Shown: positions 45,041 to 53,645 of the stretch, one piece after another
Layout: each line of letters opens with the position of its first letter
Numbering within the stretch: the stretch's first letter is position 1
DNA from: Eubacteriales bacterium
GTDB lineage: Bacteria > Bacillota > Clostridia > Peptostreptococcales > Anaerovoracaceae
Reading direction: 5' to 3'
Length of the DNA stretch: 64,000 nt
NCBI GenBank assembly: GCA_029009055.1
Contig: JAQXJR010000014.1
Coordinates: 1 to 64,000, forward strand
The notes under the pieces: generated by a model
Database searches by the model: none
Seen by the model: the letters and a program-made list of their open reading frames with translations, nothing else
Told to the model about the DNA's origin: nothing
Position numbers and translations under genes: made by a program

Positions 45041-45104
45041 AAAAATCTCCCTTAAATCACTTCGTCCGGCTATGCGATGCCCGGCACTTTCTCAATTGTG
45101 ATAT

Positions 45105-45133
45105 ATTATAATATGTATAAAAATTCTTTTCAA
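45105..45133 (-). promoter_or_regulatory. DUF975 gene promoter
   Basis: Minus-strand TTGAAA (45128-45133), 17 bp, TATAAT (45105-45110). The -10 is itself palindromic (ATATTATAATAT) and could also serve the plus strand toward thiN. Confidence 0.65.
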
Positions 45134-45173
45134 TCCGGCTGCCCCGGTCATGCCCCGCTGCCGGGAGATTTTA

Positions 45174-45182
45174 CCCCCCCCC
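45174..45182 (+). repeat. Run of nine C residues upstream of thiN
   Basis: A C9 homopolymer six bases before the AAGGAG ribosome binding site of thiN, in the mRNA leader or promoter region. Confidence 0.9.
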
Positions 45183-45204
45183 ATTATAAGGAGTTCACGA
45201 ATAT

Positions 45205-45873
45205 ATGAAGCGCGCCATCATCATCACAGGCTATATAGAAGGCCCGGAAGACATTAAGTCCCGCCTCGACTCATATCATCCAGCAAAAGGAACCTGCGCT
45301 CTAAGCCGCCTGGCCGATGAAACCGAGGTCATCTGCGCCGATAAGGGCTGGAAGTACGCTCCGACACTCGGCTTCACGCCTGATTATTACATAGGCGACT
45401 ACGACTCCTCAGAGAAGCCGCCGAAAACAGATAATATCACCCTGCTTCAGTGCGAGAAAGACGATACCGACACAGAGGCAGCCCTCAATCTCGCCCTGGA
45501 CCACGAAGCGGACGATGTCCTGATACTGGGTGGTCTGGGCGGCAGATTCGACCACACCATGGGAAACATAGGAATCCTCTACGGTTACACCAAGAAGTTC
45601 AGAAAACTCGAACTCATGGACGGCAGAAATAAAGTATTCATGGCCTTGCCGGGCGATATCACCGTTCATAAAGACGGCTATAAATATCTGGGCATATTCG
45701 CCTACGGCGGAAGAGCCCTCGGCGTTACATTAGAAGGCTTTAAGTATCCTCTGACTGACTACGACCTCGACTGCGACACTTCTCTCGGCGTCAGCAACGA
45801 GATCCTGGGTGAAAGCGCCAGAATCAGCCTGAAGGAAGGCGCCCTACTAATAGTCCAGTCGAACGACAAATAA
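45205..45873 (+). CDS. thiN: Thiamine diphosphokinase
   Basis: A 222-residue enzyme that pyrophosphorylates thiamine. Visible are VICADKGWKYAPTLG, YIGDYDSSEKP, the catalytic KDDTDTEAALNLAL, GGLGGRFDHTMGNI and the C-terminal LGVSNEILGESARISLKEG. Normal length. AAGGAG lies 11 bases before ATG, somewhat far. In Bacillus thiN follows rpe; here it stands alone, divergent from DUF975. Confidence 0.95.
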   Translation: MKRAIIITGYIEGPEDIKSRLDSYHPAKGTCALSRLADETEVICADKGWKYAPTLGFTPDYYIGDYDSSEKPPKTDNITLLQCEKDDTDTEAALNLALDHEADDVLILGGLGGRFDHTMGNIGILYGYTKKFRKLELMDGRNKVFMALPGDITVHKDGYKYLGIFAYGGRALGVTLEGFKYPLTDYDLDCDTSLGVSNEILGESARISLKEGALLIVQSNDK

Positions 45874-45915
45874 AAAATGGGGCTGTATCAAAACTCATAG
45901 TTTTGAAGCAACCCC
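45873..45915 (-). terminator. Terminator of the 55-residue gene
   Basis: GGGG (45879-45882) and CCCC (45912-45915) enclose a perfect TCAAAACT/AGTTTTGA stem. On the minus strand it is followed by ATTTTTTATTT. It directly follows thiN and may stop both transcripts. Confidence 0.75.
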
Positions 45916-45922
45916 TAAATTT

Positions 45923-46090
45923 CTAATAACTCTTATGCAGATCCTTTATCTTCTGCTGGATCTCGCGCTCTTTCCTCGAGTCGTGAAGCGCCTTACGGAT
46001 CTTATCCATTTCCGGCTTAACGGACTCGTATTCTTTCCTGTAGTTTTCGTCCTTAAGCATGTGACGAAGCTCATCCATCTCGCTGCTCAA
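45923..46090 (-). CDS. Small charged helical protein, 55 residues
   Basis: An unannotated small gene. TTG start at 46090, eight bases after GGAGG. The product begins MSSEMDELRHMLKDENYRKE and ends KIKDLHKSY. It is highly charged, lacks hydrophobic segments and is predicted to be one long helix or coiled coil. A terminator follows immediately. The AAG lysine context matches that of neighbouring real genes. No family recognised. Confidence 0.7.
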   Translation of the reverse strand: MSSEMDELRHMLKDENYRKEYESVKPEMDKIRKALHDSRKEREIQQKIKDLHKSY

Positions 46091-46164
46091 TGTGTTCACC
46101 TCCGAATCATAGATAATTTATTATAACACGCCCTGCCCGCCTGTCCACACTAAAAACTCACCGT

Positions 46165-46194
46165 AAAAAAAACCGCCATCCCGAAGGATGACGG
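46165..46194 (-). terminator. tRNA-Pro terminator
   Basis: A 9-bp stem (46186-46194 with 46173-46181) with a UUCG loop on the minus strand, followed by eight Ts. Confidence 0.92.
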
Positions 46195-46202
46195 CATCTG
46201 AG

Positions 46203-46275
46203 TCGGAGTATTGGGATTCGAACCCAAGGCCTCCGCGTCCCGAACACGGCGCGCTACCAACTGCGCTATACCCCG
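46203..46275 (-). tRNA. tRNA-Pro (CGG)
   Basis: Cloverleaf with acceptor CGGGGTA/TACTCCG, anticodon stem CCGTG/CGCGG, loop TTCGGGA (CGG) and T-loop TTCGAAT. CCA is not encoded. Confidence 0.95.
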
Positions 46276-46298
46276 ATAGCGTTATGTACAACACGTCT

Positions 46299-46327
46299 AT
46301 ATTAAGGAAAAAACAGATTTTTGTCAA
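46299..46327 (-). promoter_or_regulatory. tRNA-Pro promoter
   Basis: Minus-strand TTGACA (46322-46327), 17 bp, TAATAT (46299-46304). It overlaps the region just after the deoC stop. Same hexamers as the tRNA array promoter at 15503. Confidence 0.85.
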
Positions 46328-46334
46328 GTGCGAA

Positions 46335-47042
46335 TTAACTTTCAGCCTCAGCCGCCAGGTATTCATCCATGATTTTAGCGCAAGAGCTGGACCCGATGAC
46401 GTCCGCCCCGGCTTCTATCATATCGAGAGCAGTCTCGAGATCCCTGATGCCGCCGGCGGCCTTAATTCCAACCTTTTGCGAAACAGAGCCCCTCATGAGG
46501 AATATGTTCCTCACGGTCGCGCCCTCGGTATTGAATCCCGTGGATGACTTAACGAAAGCCGCGCCGGCGTTACCGACGATCTCGCAAGCCTTCATGATTT
46601 CTTCCTTAGACAGCAGGCAGGTCTCGATTATGACCTTCACCTTCGCCTCGTACTCACCGGCCGCGTAAACCACAGAATTAATGTCATCGCTCACATACTT
46701 ATAGTCGCCGCTTTTGAAAGCGCCGATGTTCATGACCATATCGACTTCGTCGGCGCCCTCCATGCAGGCGTAAGCGGCTTCGAAAGACTTAACCTGAGTC
46801 GCAGACGCACCCAGAGGAAATCCGATGACCGTCACAGTCTTCACATGGTCTTCCGGCGCCACGTCCCCTTCCTCATCCGCGATGGTCTTCTTCGCGAGAC
46901 CGACATAGCAAGGGTTAACGCACACGGACCTGAATCCGCATCTCACAGCTTCCCGGCAGAGCTCCTCTATCTGCTCACTAGTCGCTTCCGGCTTCAGCAG
47001 CGTGCTCTCGAGATATTTATTAAGATCAGTTACCTTATCCAT
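46335..47042 (-). CDS. deoC: Deoxyribose-phosphate aldolase
   Basis: A 235-residue class I aldolase cleaving deoxyribose-5-phosphate. It shows STLLKPEATSEQIEELC, SVCVNPCYV, TVIGFPLGASATQVKSFEA, GADEVDMVMNIGA, the Schiff-base lysine in GAAFVKSSTGF and GIKAAGGIRDLETAL. Normal length; TTTAGGAGG precedes ATG. No other deo genes are near. Confidence 0.96.
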   Translation of the reverse strand: MDKVTDLNKYLESTLLKPEATSEQIEELCREAVRCGFRSVCVNPCYVGLAKKTIADEEGDVAPEDHVKTVTVIGFPLGASATQVKSFEAAYACMEGADEVDMVMNIGAFKSGDYKYVSDDINSVVYAAGEYEAKVKVIIETCLLSKEEIMKACEIVGNAGAAFVKSSTGFNTEGATVRNIFLMRGSVSQKVGIKAAGGIRDLETALDMIEAGADVIGSSSCAKIMDEYLAAEAES

Positions 47043-47118
47043 AATTCCTCCTAAACACCGACTATTATACCATCATATCCCGCGATTTAACGAGCAAATG
47101 GCTAAAAAGCTTTTCGCC

Positions 47119-47146
47119 TTGCGCCTCTTCCCGCTGATGATATAAT
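47119..47146 (+). promoter_or_regulatory. CYTH gene promoter
   Basis: TTGCGC (47119-47124), 16 bp, TATAAT (47141-47146). Between it and the gene is a GC-rich leader with a 7-bp AGCCGGG/CCCGGCT hairpin (47188-47206). Confidence 0.5.
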
Positions 47147-47232
47147 TTATTTAGCAAAAAACATCCGCCGCGTATCGCGGCTGCGCCAGCCGGGTCCAGC
47201 CCGGCTCGAACTATTGATAAAGGAAGCATAAA

Positions 47233-47856
47233 ATGGAAATAGAACTTAAATATTTGCTGAATAATAAAGAACAGGCCGATGAGATCATGAATAGCGAGTT
47301 CGTCTCCGCCATCACGATCCCGGGGACAGAGCGCACGCTCGACATGGATGCCCTGTATTTCGACACGGAAGACCTGGACTTAAGCGCCGAGCGCATTTCT
47401 TACAGAATCAGGCTGGAGGGCGACGCCTATGTGGCGACGGTGAAGGAGAAAGGTCAGGTAGATGCCGGCATGCACAGGCGGGTCGAGGTGAACGTGGATC
47501 TGCCGGAAGGCGCGCCTCACGACGCAGCGGATCTCGAGCTTTTCGCCGGGACTGATGTCTATGACGACCTTAAGCGGGCCGCAAAGGGTAAACAGCTGGT
47601 CCTCATCTCAGAGATGAAGTTCACGAGGAAGCTGAAGCTGATAAACACTGGAAAATCCATCAGCGAGATCTCGGCTGACAGCGGCTTCATGCAGACAGGC
47701 GATAAGACAGCGCCGATCATGGAGATGGAGATAGAGCTTAAGGAAGGCGATGAGGCCGACATGGCGGCGGCAGGTGAGATCATCAGGAAGATGTTCGGGC
47801 TTAAAGAAGGAAACGAGAGTAAATTCAAACGCGCCCTGGATCTGATGGAAAAATAA
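47233..47856 (+). CDS. CYTH-domain protein (triphosphate tunnel metalloenzyme family)
   Basis: A 207-residue single-domain protein. The defining ExExK signature is at the very start (MEIELKY), followed by YFDTEDLDL, ISYRIRLEGD, VATVKEKGQ, HRRVEVNVDL and the late MEMEIELKEGD. Family members hydrolyse inorganic or nucleoside triphosphates; substrate is not decidable here. Alone between tRNA-Pro/deoC and the surface operon. Confidence 0.88.
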   Translation: MEIELKYLLNNKEQADEIMNSEFVSAITIPGTERTLDMDALYFDTEDLDLSAERISYRIRLEGDAYVATVKEKGQVDAGMHRRVEVNVDLPEGAPHDAADLELFAGTDVYDDLKRAAKGKQLVLISEMKFTRKLKLINTGKSISEISADSGFMQTGDKTAPIMEMEIELKEGDEADMAAAGEIIRKMFGLKEGNESKFKRALDLMEK

Positions 47857-47873
47857 CTGAATAAACATAATAA

Positions 47874-47921
47874 AGACGCCCCGAAAGTGGTTTACCACCT
47901 TCGAGGCGCTTTTCTTTAGAA
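47874..47921. terminator. Terminator between the CYTH gene and the surface operon
   Basis: A long hairpin with GCC-CGAA-GTGG and CCAC-TTCG-GGC arms and a TTTA loop, followed by TTTTCTTT on the plus strand and flanked by TTTATT on the minus. Confidence 0.85.
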
Positions 47922-47969
47922 ATGTAATTGTAACGACTGTCAACAGCTAGACGTGAAGCCCGCGGAGCG

Positions 47970-50900
47970 TTATTTTATCTTCACTTTGCGGAACTGGACA
48001 GCTCCTACGTATTTTTTACCGCCCGACTTCTTATACGGAGCCGCCTGCACGTAATAATACTTCTTAGACTTCAGTTTCTTCACCGTGTATTTACTCTTAC
48101 CGGTGTACTTAGACTTACTGCTCTTCATGGACTTCTTAAGAGAATAGCAGAAGTAATTTCCGGTGCTCCCCTTCACCTTACTCATCTTCAGGGTCATCAT
48201 CTTCTTGCCCGAGCTTATGGAGAGCTTAGAGCCCGCTATATAGTAATATCCATAACTGAAGCTTCCCGCTCCGCTAATATTCTCAGCCCTTACCCTGACC
48301 TGATACATGCCCTTACTCTTCAGGCTCTTAAGAGTCGTAGATGTGCCGGTCACCTTACGCGAAGACCATTTCTTACTTCCCGTCTTCCTCCAGTATAACC
48401 TGTAACAATCAGCGCTCTTCATCTTCTTCCATGATAAAGCTATCCGCCTCTTAGAAACGTTTATATTGTCTGTCAAGCCTGAGACCTTAGCAGGCTTAGA
48501 AATCTTTCTCCTGTCTACAGTAACGGTGAAAGTCTTAGTCTCGCTCTTCACATTGTTCTTAATGGCGTAGGCCTTGATCGTGACAGCCTTACGCTTACCA
48601 TCCGCGGCGGTAACCGCTATAGGTTTCTCATATACTTTAGTCTCATTATCAAGGCTGGTTATATATATTATCGACGCGCCTTTAGTTTCTGTAGAAAGGG
48701 TAAATTCAGTGTTTTCCCTGTATATTCCAGCTGCCGGAGATATCTGGACCGCGTCGACTTTACCGGCGGCGATCTTAACCTTAATAAACACGCTCAGATT
48801 CACTCCTCCCGCGTCCACGCTTTCAGGCAGGTTCACCTTACCCTTAATGCTGAATTCCTGCTCGGAGATCACTTCCGGATCGTAAGGCATCTCAGTGTCT
48901 TCCCAGGTGACCTGGCACCTTATCGTGGTTCCGCTGTTGAGCTTTACATTCGCCCCGACATTTCTAAGGATCTTTCTGACATCAGCCTGGCCGGCTCCGT
49001 TTTCTATTCCGGAAATGACTGATTTCTCAGGCTCTACGGCGTTCACAGAGTCCCCGGATACCAGGGTGACCGGCTTCATATCGCATGTAGCAAAAACTTT
49101 CCCGTCTTCCGAGACCAGCTCGCCATCCAGGTATTTTCCTCCGGAAAGGAACCTTACCCGGCAGTCCTTACCTATGCTGTAGCCGGAGGCAGGAGTAAGC
49201 TCTACCTTTGCTGTATAAGCACCCTCGCCGTCAGGTTTAGTAACTACAGTGTCAGAACCCGCCTTAGTCCACACGACCTGACCGGCGCTTACCCCGTCCG
49301 TAAGAGATACAGCGGAAACCGGAAGCTCTGCCTCGTAAACAGGCTGGCCGAGACCGCCTATATCCACCTGGGAAATCGTCCCCTTATCGTTGAATTTCTT
49401 TACTATTGTAACAGAACCGTCATCGCCCAGCGTACCCGACGCGTATCCTCCTCCGCCCAGATCGGCGAGCACCTGGTCTGTAAATCTTCTGTTCTCCTGC
49501 GCGTCCGCTTCTATCCTGCACTTCACGGTCAGGGTATTTCCGGACCAGCTCGCTGCCGCGACTTTCACATTATCGGTCTTCGAAGCGATATCACTGGATG
49601 AGGCTTTATCACGTCCGACGCCAGAAAGCTCTATCCTATCCACAGGCTCCCTCAGGTCGATGGTGTAATAATAATCGACGGTATCGCTGTTTCTGTAGTT
49701 CGTCCCGGTAGCGATAGCTCTTATCCTGTATACGACCTTCTTACCCGGAACGCCCAGGGTTATCGGCTTATCGTAAAGCTTACTGGATGTCTTAGGCTTA
49801 ATGACGTCAGATATATCACCGCCATCAGCGTTATATTCATAATGGACCTCGGCGCCCGAAGACGATGTCGAGAGCTTTATCTCCTTCTTCACGTAATACG
49901 TTCCCGCTGAAACATTGGCTGAAGGCTTATCCGCCTGCATCTGTTTAACGGTCACGTGAACGTATGTACGGATAGAAGTAGACCCGGAAGTATACCTGGC
50001 CCAGATCTCACATGATCCAGGCATGCCGGCGGAAACATTTCCCTCGCTGTCTACAGAAGCTACGCCCGCGTCAGTGCTTTCCCACGCGCAGTCTTTAGTA
50101 ACATCTGTATCCTGATACATGGCCTTAAGCGACTGCGACCGCTCCTTTCCGGCGGAATAGAGAGTCAGGCTGCCAGGTGTGATGCTGAGCGTATTCTCAC
50201 CAACATCCAAATTATCTGAACTCCTGACTAATGTCACATTATATTCCTTAGTGACATTTCCGCTCGCTGAAGTCACTTCAACTTTCGCAACAGCAGAAAT
50301 CTTATTCTTAAGCCAGTATATAGGGAACCTGATGTTACCATTCGTCGCCTTATAAGCGGTGATGGTTCCGTCATCATTCAAACTCTTAGCAGTATTGTTG
50401 CCTGTGTCAGAGACCGGGTATACCTTAATGCTCGCTGCCCCATCAGTCGGCCTGAGCCATAAATTAAGGAAGTTTTTACTGCCACTATAGGATTTGCTGA
50501 CATAATCTGAGACTCCATGGTCGAAAACAGGGTCGTATCCAACACTGGATCCGCTGCCACCCTTAGCAGCATCCGCGCTCGTAATAGCGTTTACGGAAGG
50601 CGACGTGTTAGAATCACTTATCAGCAATCCCGCCAGCGTGGCGTCGTTAGACGCTGTGGAGATAGAAAGCGTGTATTCCCGCTTATAATCAGTCCCGGCG
50701 ACAGTCTTCTCCACTACTACCTTTATCTTATCCCCTTCAGGATCTATTGGCACGGACATCTTACTTCCCGACTCGTACGGCTTCTCGTTGATATACGCTT
50801 TCATCCCTTCCGGAACGCTGAGCTTTACATCTACAGCCTCTGTACCGTTAGGCGCCCGCAGATCATACTTTAGGAGCCCTGACTCGAAGTCAGGTGTCCA

Positions 50901-52397
50901 CTCCACATCATCGTCTCCGACCTTAACGGAGATATCGTTCAGATAAGCCTTATTAGACGCCACAGCCATGATGTATCCGCTGTCGTTCTTAATATAAATA
51001 GTTCCATTCCTATCGCAGGCAAGAGGGCTTATGCAATACTGCTGCATCTCCACTTCCGGCCTGAACAAAAGCTCTGCCTTAGGCTTATTAGAATCATCGA
51101 ATGTAATGACACTTAAGTCATCCTCCAGGTAATATATTCCGCCCGGGAAGGCGTTGAACGTGAAGTAGAGTCTTACTTTCGTAGGATCGCTGCTCTTTAC
51201 CTGAAGTAACGGTGCCGCCTGTGGATAGCCCGGGATCTGCGCGGTATACAGCAAAGAACCAGCTGAATTCTCTCCTGAGAGCATGTCATCATCTCTCAGC
51301 ACGGCAAACATATGGCCGCCATCAGCGTTGAACTGGCCGCCAGTCCCCGCGACACCCACATATATCCTGCCTTTATATACGACCGGTGACGCTGTCATCA
51401 TGCCTTTGCCGGGCATAGTATAATGTGAGAAAGTGTCGTGATCGAACGTTCCATCGCTGTTCAGTTTCACCTTACAGAGCCATCCGCCCTTAGTCGTGAA
51501 GTAGAGATAATTCCCGCTCCTAACTATGGTACTTCTGATATCTCCCTTGATTTCTGTGATCTTATCTATGATATCGCCCGTTTTAAGGTCTGCTGAATAG
51601 AGAATAGCTGTCTTAGTGAAAGAGTCTGACCCTGTGTCGGCGAATGTATTATCCTGACCATCGTCTGATCCGAAAATCAAGGCTTTATCCGAAGCGTAAG
51701 CTCCCGCCCAGTAAAAGCCCCTCGGTGTGTCTCCTTCCTTCTGATGCTTAGTTTCAGAAGGTTTGAATTCCCATAGGCTCTTACCGGTCTCCCAGTCCAG
51801 GGCGAAATAGACACCGTCAGACGTCTCGCTCTTCCATATACCGGTATAGACCAGACCATCCTTATACGTTATCGGGCTCAGTGTCTGGCAGCCCTTATAT
51901 TCAGCGCTGGTCCATTTAACGGTAAGATCATCCGCGCTAAGGCAGGCTATCCTTCCGTTTAATATAGGCACATACAACTGGTCGTGGTCCGCGTCATATG
52001 TGATCGGATTCATGGCATAGCCCACGTTAAGCAGGAGCTCATCGCTGGACGCCGTTACTTCTCCGGTCTCTTTATCTATCTTATATACGTTCTGTTTACT
52101 AGCTGTATACAGGGCGCCGTCTATGATGAGCGGCGGCGTGAAAGAAGTGGTGTATCCGACCACCATCTGCCGTCCCCACTTAAGGGCGGTCTCCGTATAA
52201 TTATCCGGCATATTTCTGTCGTAAACTATGCCGTTATTCTCTTCGCTGTTCTGGAACCTTCCCCACTCTACTTCCCTGGACGCCGCGAAGGTAGATGGTG
52301 CTCCCACCATGATGCTCCCCGCGAGCACGGCTAGAAGCAGCCAGAAAAGGAACCTTTTGCTCCTGAAAAAACCACTCTCCCTGAAATATTCCTTCAT
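47970..52397 (-). CDS. Very large secreted protein: PQQ-type beta-propeller, cadherin-like, Big2, and Fn3 modules
   Basis: A 1475-residue protein with an N-terminal signal (RFLFWLLLAVLAGSIM). Residues about 55-480 are a beta-propeller of PQQ/YVTN-like repeats (PLIIDGALYTASKQNVYKID, LSPITYKDGLVYTGIW, ALDWETGKSLWEFKP). Next come cadherin-like sandwiches (KYDLRAPNGTEAVDVKLSVP), a Big2 domain near 770-830 (DCAWESTDAGVASVDSEG) and chitobiase-C-terminal-like modules (AGTYYVKKEIKLSTSSSGAE, AAGIYRENTEFTLSTETKG). It ends in two basic Fn3-like units. No sortase motif. Fourth and last gene of a tight operon. Role: extracellular binding or scaffolding; ligand unknown. Confidence 0.8.
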   Translation of the reverse strand: MKEYFRESGFFRSKRFLFWLLLAVLAGSIMVGAPSTFAASREVEWGRFQNSEENNGIVYDRNMPDNYTETALKWGRQMVVGYTTSFTPPLIIDGALYTASKQNVYKIDKETGEVTASSDELLLNVGYAMNPITYDADHDQLYVPILNGRIACLSADDLTVKWTSAEYKGCQTLSPITYKDGLVYTGIWKSETSDGVYFALDWETGKSLWEFKPSETKHQKEGDTPRGFYWAGAYASDKALIFGSDDGQDNTFADTGSDSFTKTAILYSADLKTGDIIDKITEIKGDIRSTIVRSGNYLYFTTKGGWLCKVKLNSDGTFDHDTFSHYTMPGKGMMTASPVVYKGRIYVGVAGTGGQFNADGGHMFAVLRDDDMLSGENSAGSLLYTAQIPGYPQAAPLLQVKSSDPTKVRLYFTFNAFPGGIYYLEDDLSVITFDDSNKPKAELLFRPEVEMQQYCISPLACDRNGTIYIKNDSGYIMAVASNKAYLNDISVKVGDDDVEWTPDFESGLLKYDLRAPNGTEAVDVKLSVPEGMKAYINEKPYESGSKMSVPIDPEGDKIKVVVEKTVAGTDYKREYTLSISTASNDATLAGLLISDSNTSPSVNAITSADAAKGGSGSSVGYDPVFDHGVSDYVSKSYSGSKNFLNLWLRPTDGAASIKVYPVSDTGNNTAKSLNDDGTITAYKATNGNIRFPIYWLKNKISAVAKVEVTSASGNVTKEYNVTLVRSSDNLDVGENTLSITPGSLTLYSAGKERSQSLKAMYQDTDVTKDCAWESTDAGVASVDSEGNVSAGMPGSCEIWARYTSGSTSIRTYVHVTVKQMQADKPSANVSAGTYYVKKEIKLSTSSSGAEVHYEYNADGGDISDVIKPKTSSKLYDKPITLGVPGKKVVYRIRAIATGTNYRNSDTVDYYYTIDLREPVDRIELSGVGRDKASSSDIASKTDNVKVAAASWSGNTLTVKCRIEADAQENRRFTDQVLADLGGGGYASGTLGDDGSVTIVKKFNDKGTISQVDIGGLGQPVYEAELPVSAVSLTDGVSAGQVVWTKAGSDTVVTKPDGEGAYTAKVELTPASGYSIGKDCRVRFLSGGKYLDGELVSEDGKVFATCDMKPVTLVSGDSVNAVEPEKSVISGIENGAGQADVRKILRNVGANVKLNSGTTIRCQVTWEDTEMPYDPEVISEQEFSIKGKVNLPESVDAGGVNLSVFIKVKIAAGKVDAVQISPAAGIYRENTEFTLSTETKGASIIYITSLDNETKVYEKPIAVTAADGKRKAVTIKAYAIKNNVKSETKTFTVTVDRRKISKPAKVSGLTDNINVSKRRIALSWKKMKSADCYRLYWRKTGSKKWSSRKVTGTSTTLKSLKSKGMYQVRVRAENISGAGSFSYGYYYIAGSKLSISSGKKMMTLKMSKVKGSTGNYFCYSLKKSMKSSKSKYTGKSKYTVKKLKSKKYYYVQAAPYKKSGGKKYVGAVQFRKVKIK

Positions 52398-52438
52398 CTC
52401 GAGTCTCCAATTCGCGTCTGTAATTTATCTAAAGATCA

Positions 52439-53626
52439 TCAATAAGTATCCTGCGATAGTGCAAAGAACACCTGGATATCGTCTCCGTCTTCTGGCACGT
52501 ATGAGCCTATGCCCACCTGAGGTGTCTCACCGTTCACACTGTACATCCATCCTGAGGTGTTGTAGAAATCGCCCTCGCGGAGTCGGTTCATATTCTGCTC
52601 GGAAGTATCCCTCTCTGTGCTCCTCTCTCTCTGAAGCTTCTCCCTGGTCTCGTCGGAAATGCTCCAGCCTTCAGCTATCCCGGTCTTACCGATGGCCGCG
52701 AGGTAGCCTCCTGAGATGGTGTAGTTGAAGCCCGACCGGTCCAGCAGAGTTTTCAGCAGGTCTTCCACAGATTCGCCCTCTGTCATGGTCACATTCCCCG
52801 AAGCTAGAGTTCCTAAGCCTATGATCCGCGCGCTCACGGTGATAGACACATCGCCTCTTACGACTGCAGGCTTAGATGAGTCGCCGCGGATCCACCTGGT
52901 TATGGTCCTCTTCTTACCGCGCCTATCTACGGCAGTAATAGTGAAATCGTTCCTTCCCTGGCGCAGCTTCGCGGTGAAGTATGTCCTGTTGGAAGATGCG
53001 CCCGTGCTTGACAGCTTCTCCCTATTAGCGAGCACGGTCATATACCCGTCTCCGACAGAGAAAACAGGGATATTCCGTCCCTTATAGTCTGTAGCTGTGA
53101 CCCAGAACCTCTTATACTTACCACCGGCTTCATCGCCTGATACCAGGCTGGTCTTTATTATAGGAAGCTGCTTCCTCTCTTCTTCCGTCAGGTGCTTCTC
53201 GTCGTCTCCGTCACGATGGATTTTATTTATATCTGTCGGGTCATCAACATCCGGATCTTTCTTTCCGGCGCTGCCGCCTTTATTGTTATCCCTTCCTGCT
53301 GAACTGGAGTTGCTGTCTTTAACGGCCTTAGAATCATCTTTCGATTGGTTCGAGCCCGTATTCTTTTTCTTTTCAGACGATTCCTTCTTTACGATTTTAG
53401 AAGAATTAACTTTAGTGACTTTATTATGTTTCCTGGTCCTGGTCTTATCGGTGGTATAGCCATCACCGCTCACCATGACCTGAGATCTCTTCTTATTTAT
53501 GCCCTCAGTGGTGTTTTCAGGGGCAAAAGGTTTACGGGCATGGAGGACCGCTCCGATTATGAGGATGAATGTCATCCCCATTATCAGAGCGAGTATCAGA
53601 TATTTTTTCTTAGACTTTTCTTCCAT
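52439..53626 (-). CDS. Membrane-anchored protein with a C-terminal DUF4430 (transcobalamin-like) domain
   Basis: A 395-residue protein. A single N-terminal membrane segment (YLILALIMGMTFILIIGAV) follows a short basic cytoplasmic stretch, with no lipobox. A long Lys/Ser/Asp-rich linker (residues about 50-150) leads to beta-rich units near 160-275. The last 120 residues have the DUF4430 pattern: ESVEDLLKTLLDRS, SGGYLAAIGKTGIAEGW, TSGWMYSVNGETPQVGIGSY and DGDDIQVFFA. InterPro groups this domain with the transcobalamin C-terminal domain. Third gene of the operon, 41 bp before the propeller gene. Confidence 0.75.
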   Translation of the reverse strand: MEEKSKKKYLILALIMGMTFILIIGAVLHARKPFAPENTTEGINKKRSQVMVSGDGYTTDKTRTRKHNKVTKVNSSKIVKKESSEKKKNTGSNQSKDDSKAVKDSNSSSAGRDNNKGGSAGKKDPDVDDPTDINKIHRDGDDEKHLTEEERKQLPIIKTSLVSGDEAGGKYKRFWVTATDYKGRNIPVFSVGDGYMTVLANREKLSSTGASSNRTYFTAKLRQGRNDFTITAVDRRGKKRTITRWIRGDSSKPAVVRGDVSITVSARIIGLGTLASGNVTMTEGESVEDLLKTLLDRSGFNYTISGGYLAAIGKTGIAEGWSISDETREKLQRERSTERDTSEQNMNRLREGDFYNTSGWMYSVNGETPQVGIGSYVPEDGDDIQVFFALSQDTY

Positions 53627-53645
53627 GCCTGTTCACCGAATCAAA

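Noticed and set aside
45879..45915. Transposon end (GGGGCTGT start)
   Set aside because: The sequence is a perfect hairpin with a U-run, has no transposase or target duplication, and fits a terminator.
46121..46366. 81-codon minus-strand frame
   Set aside because: It spans tRNA-Pro and its terminator.
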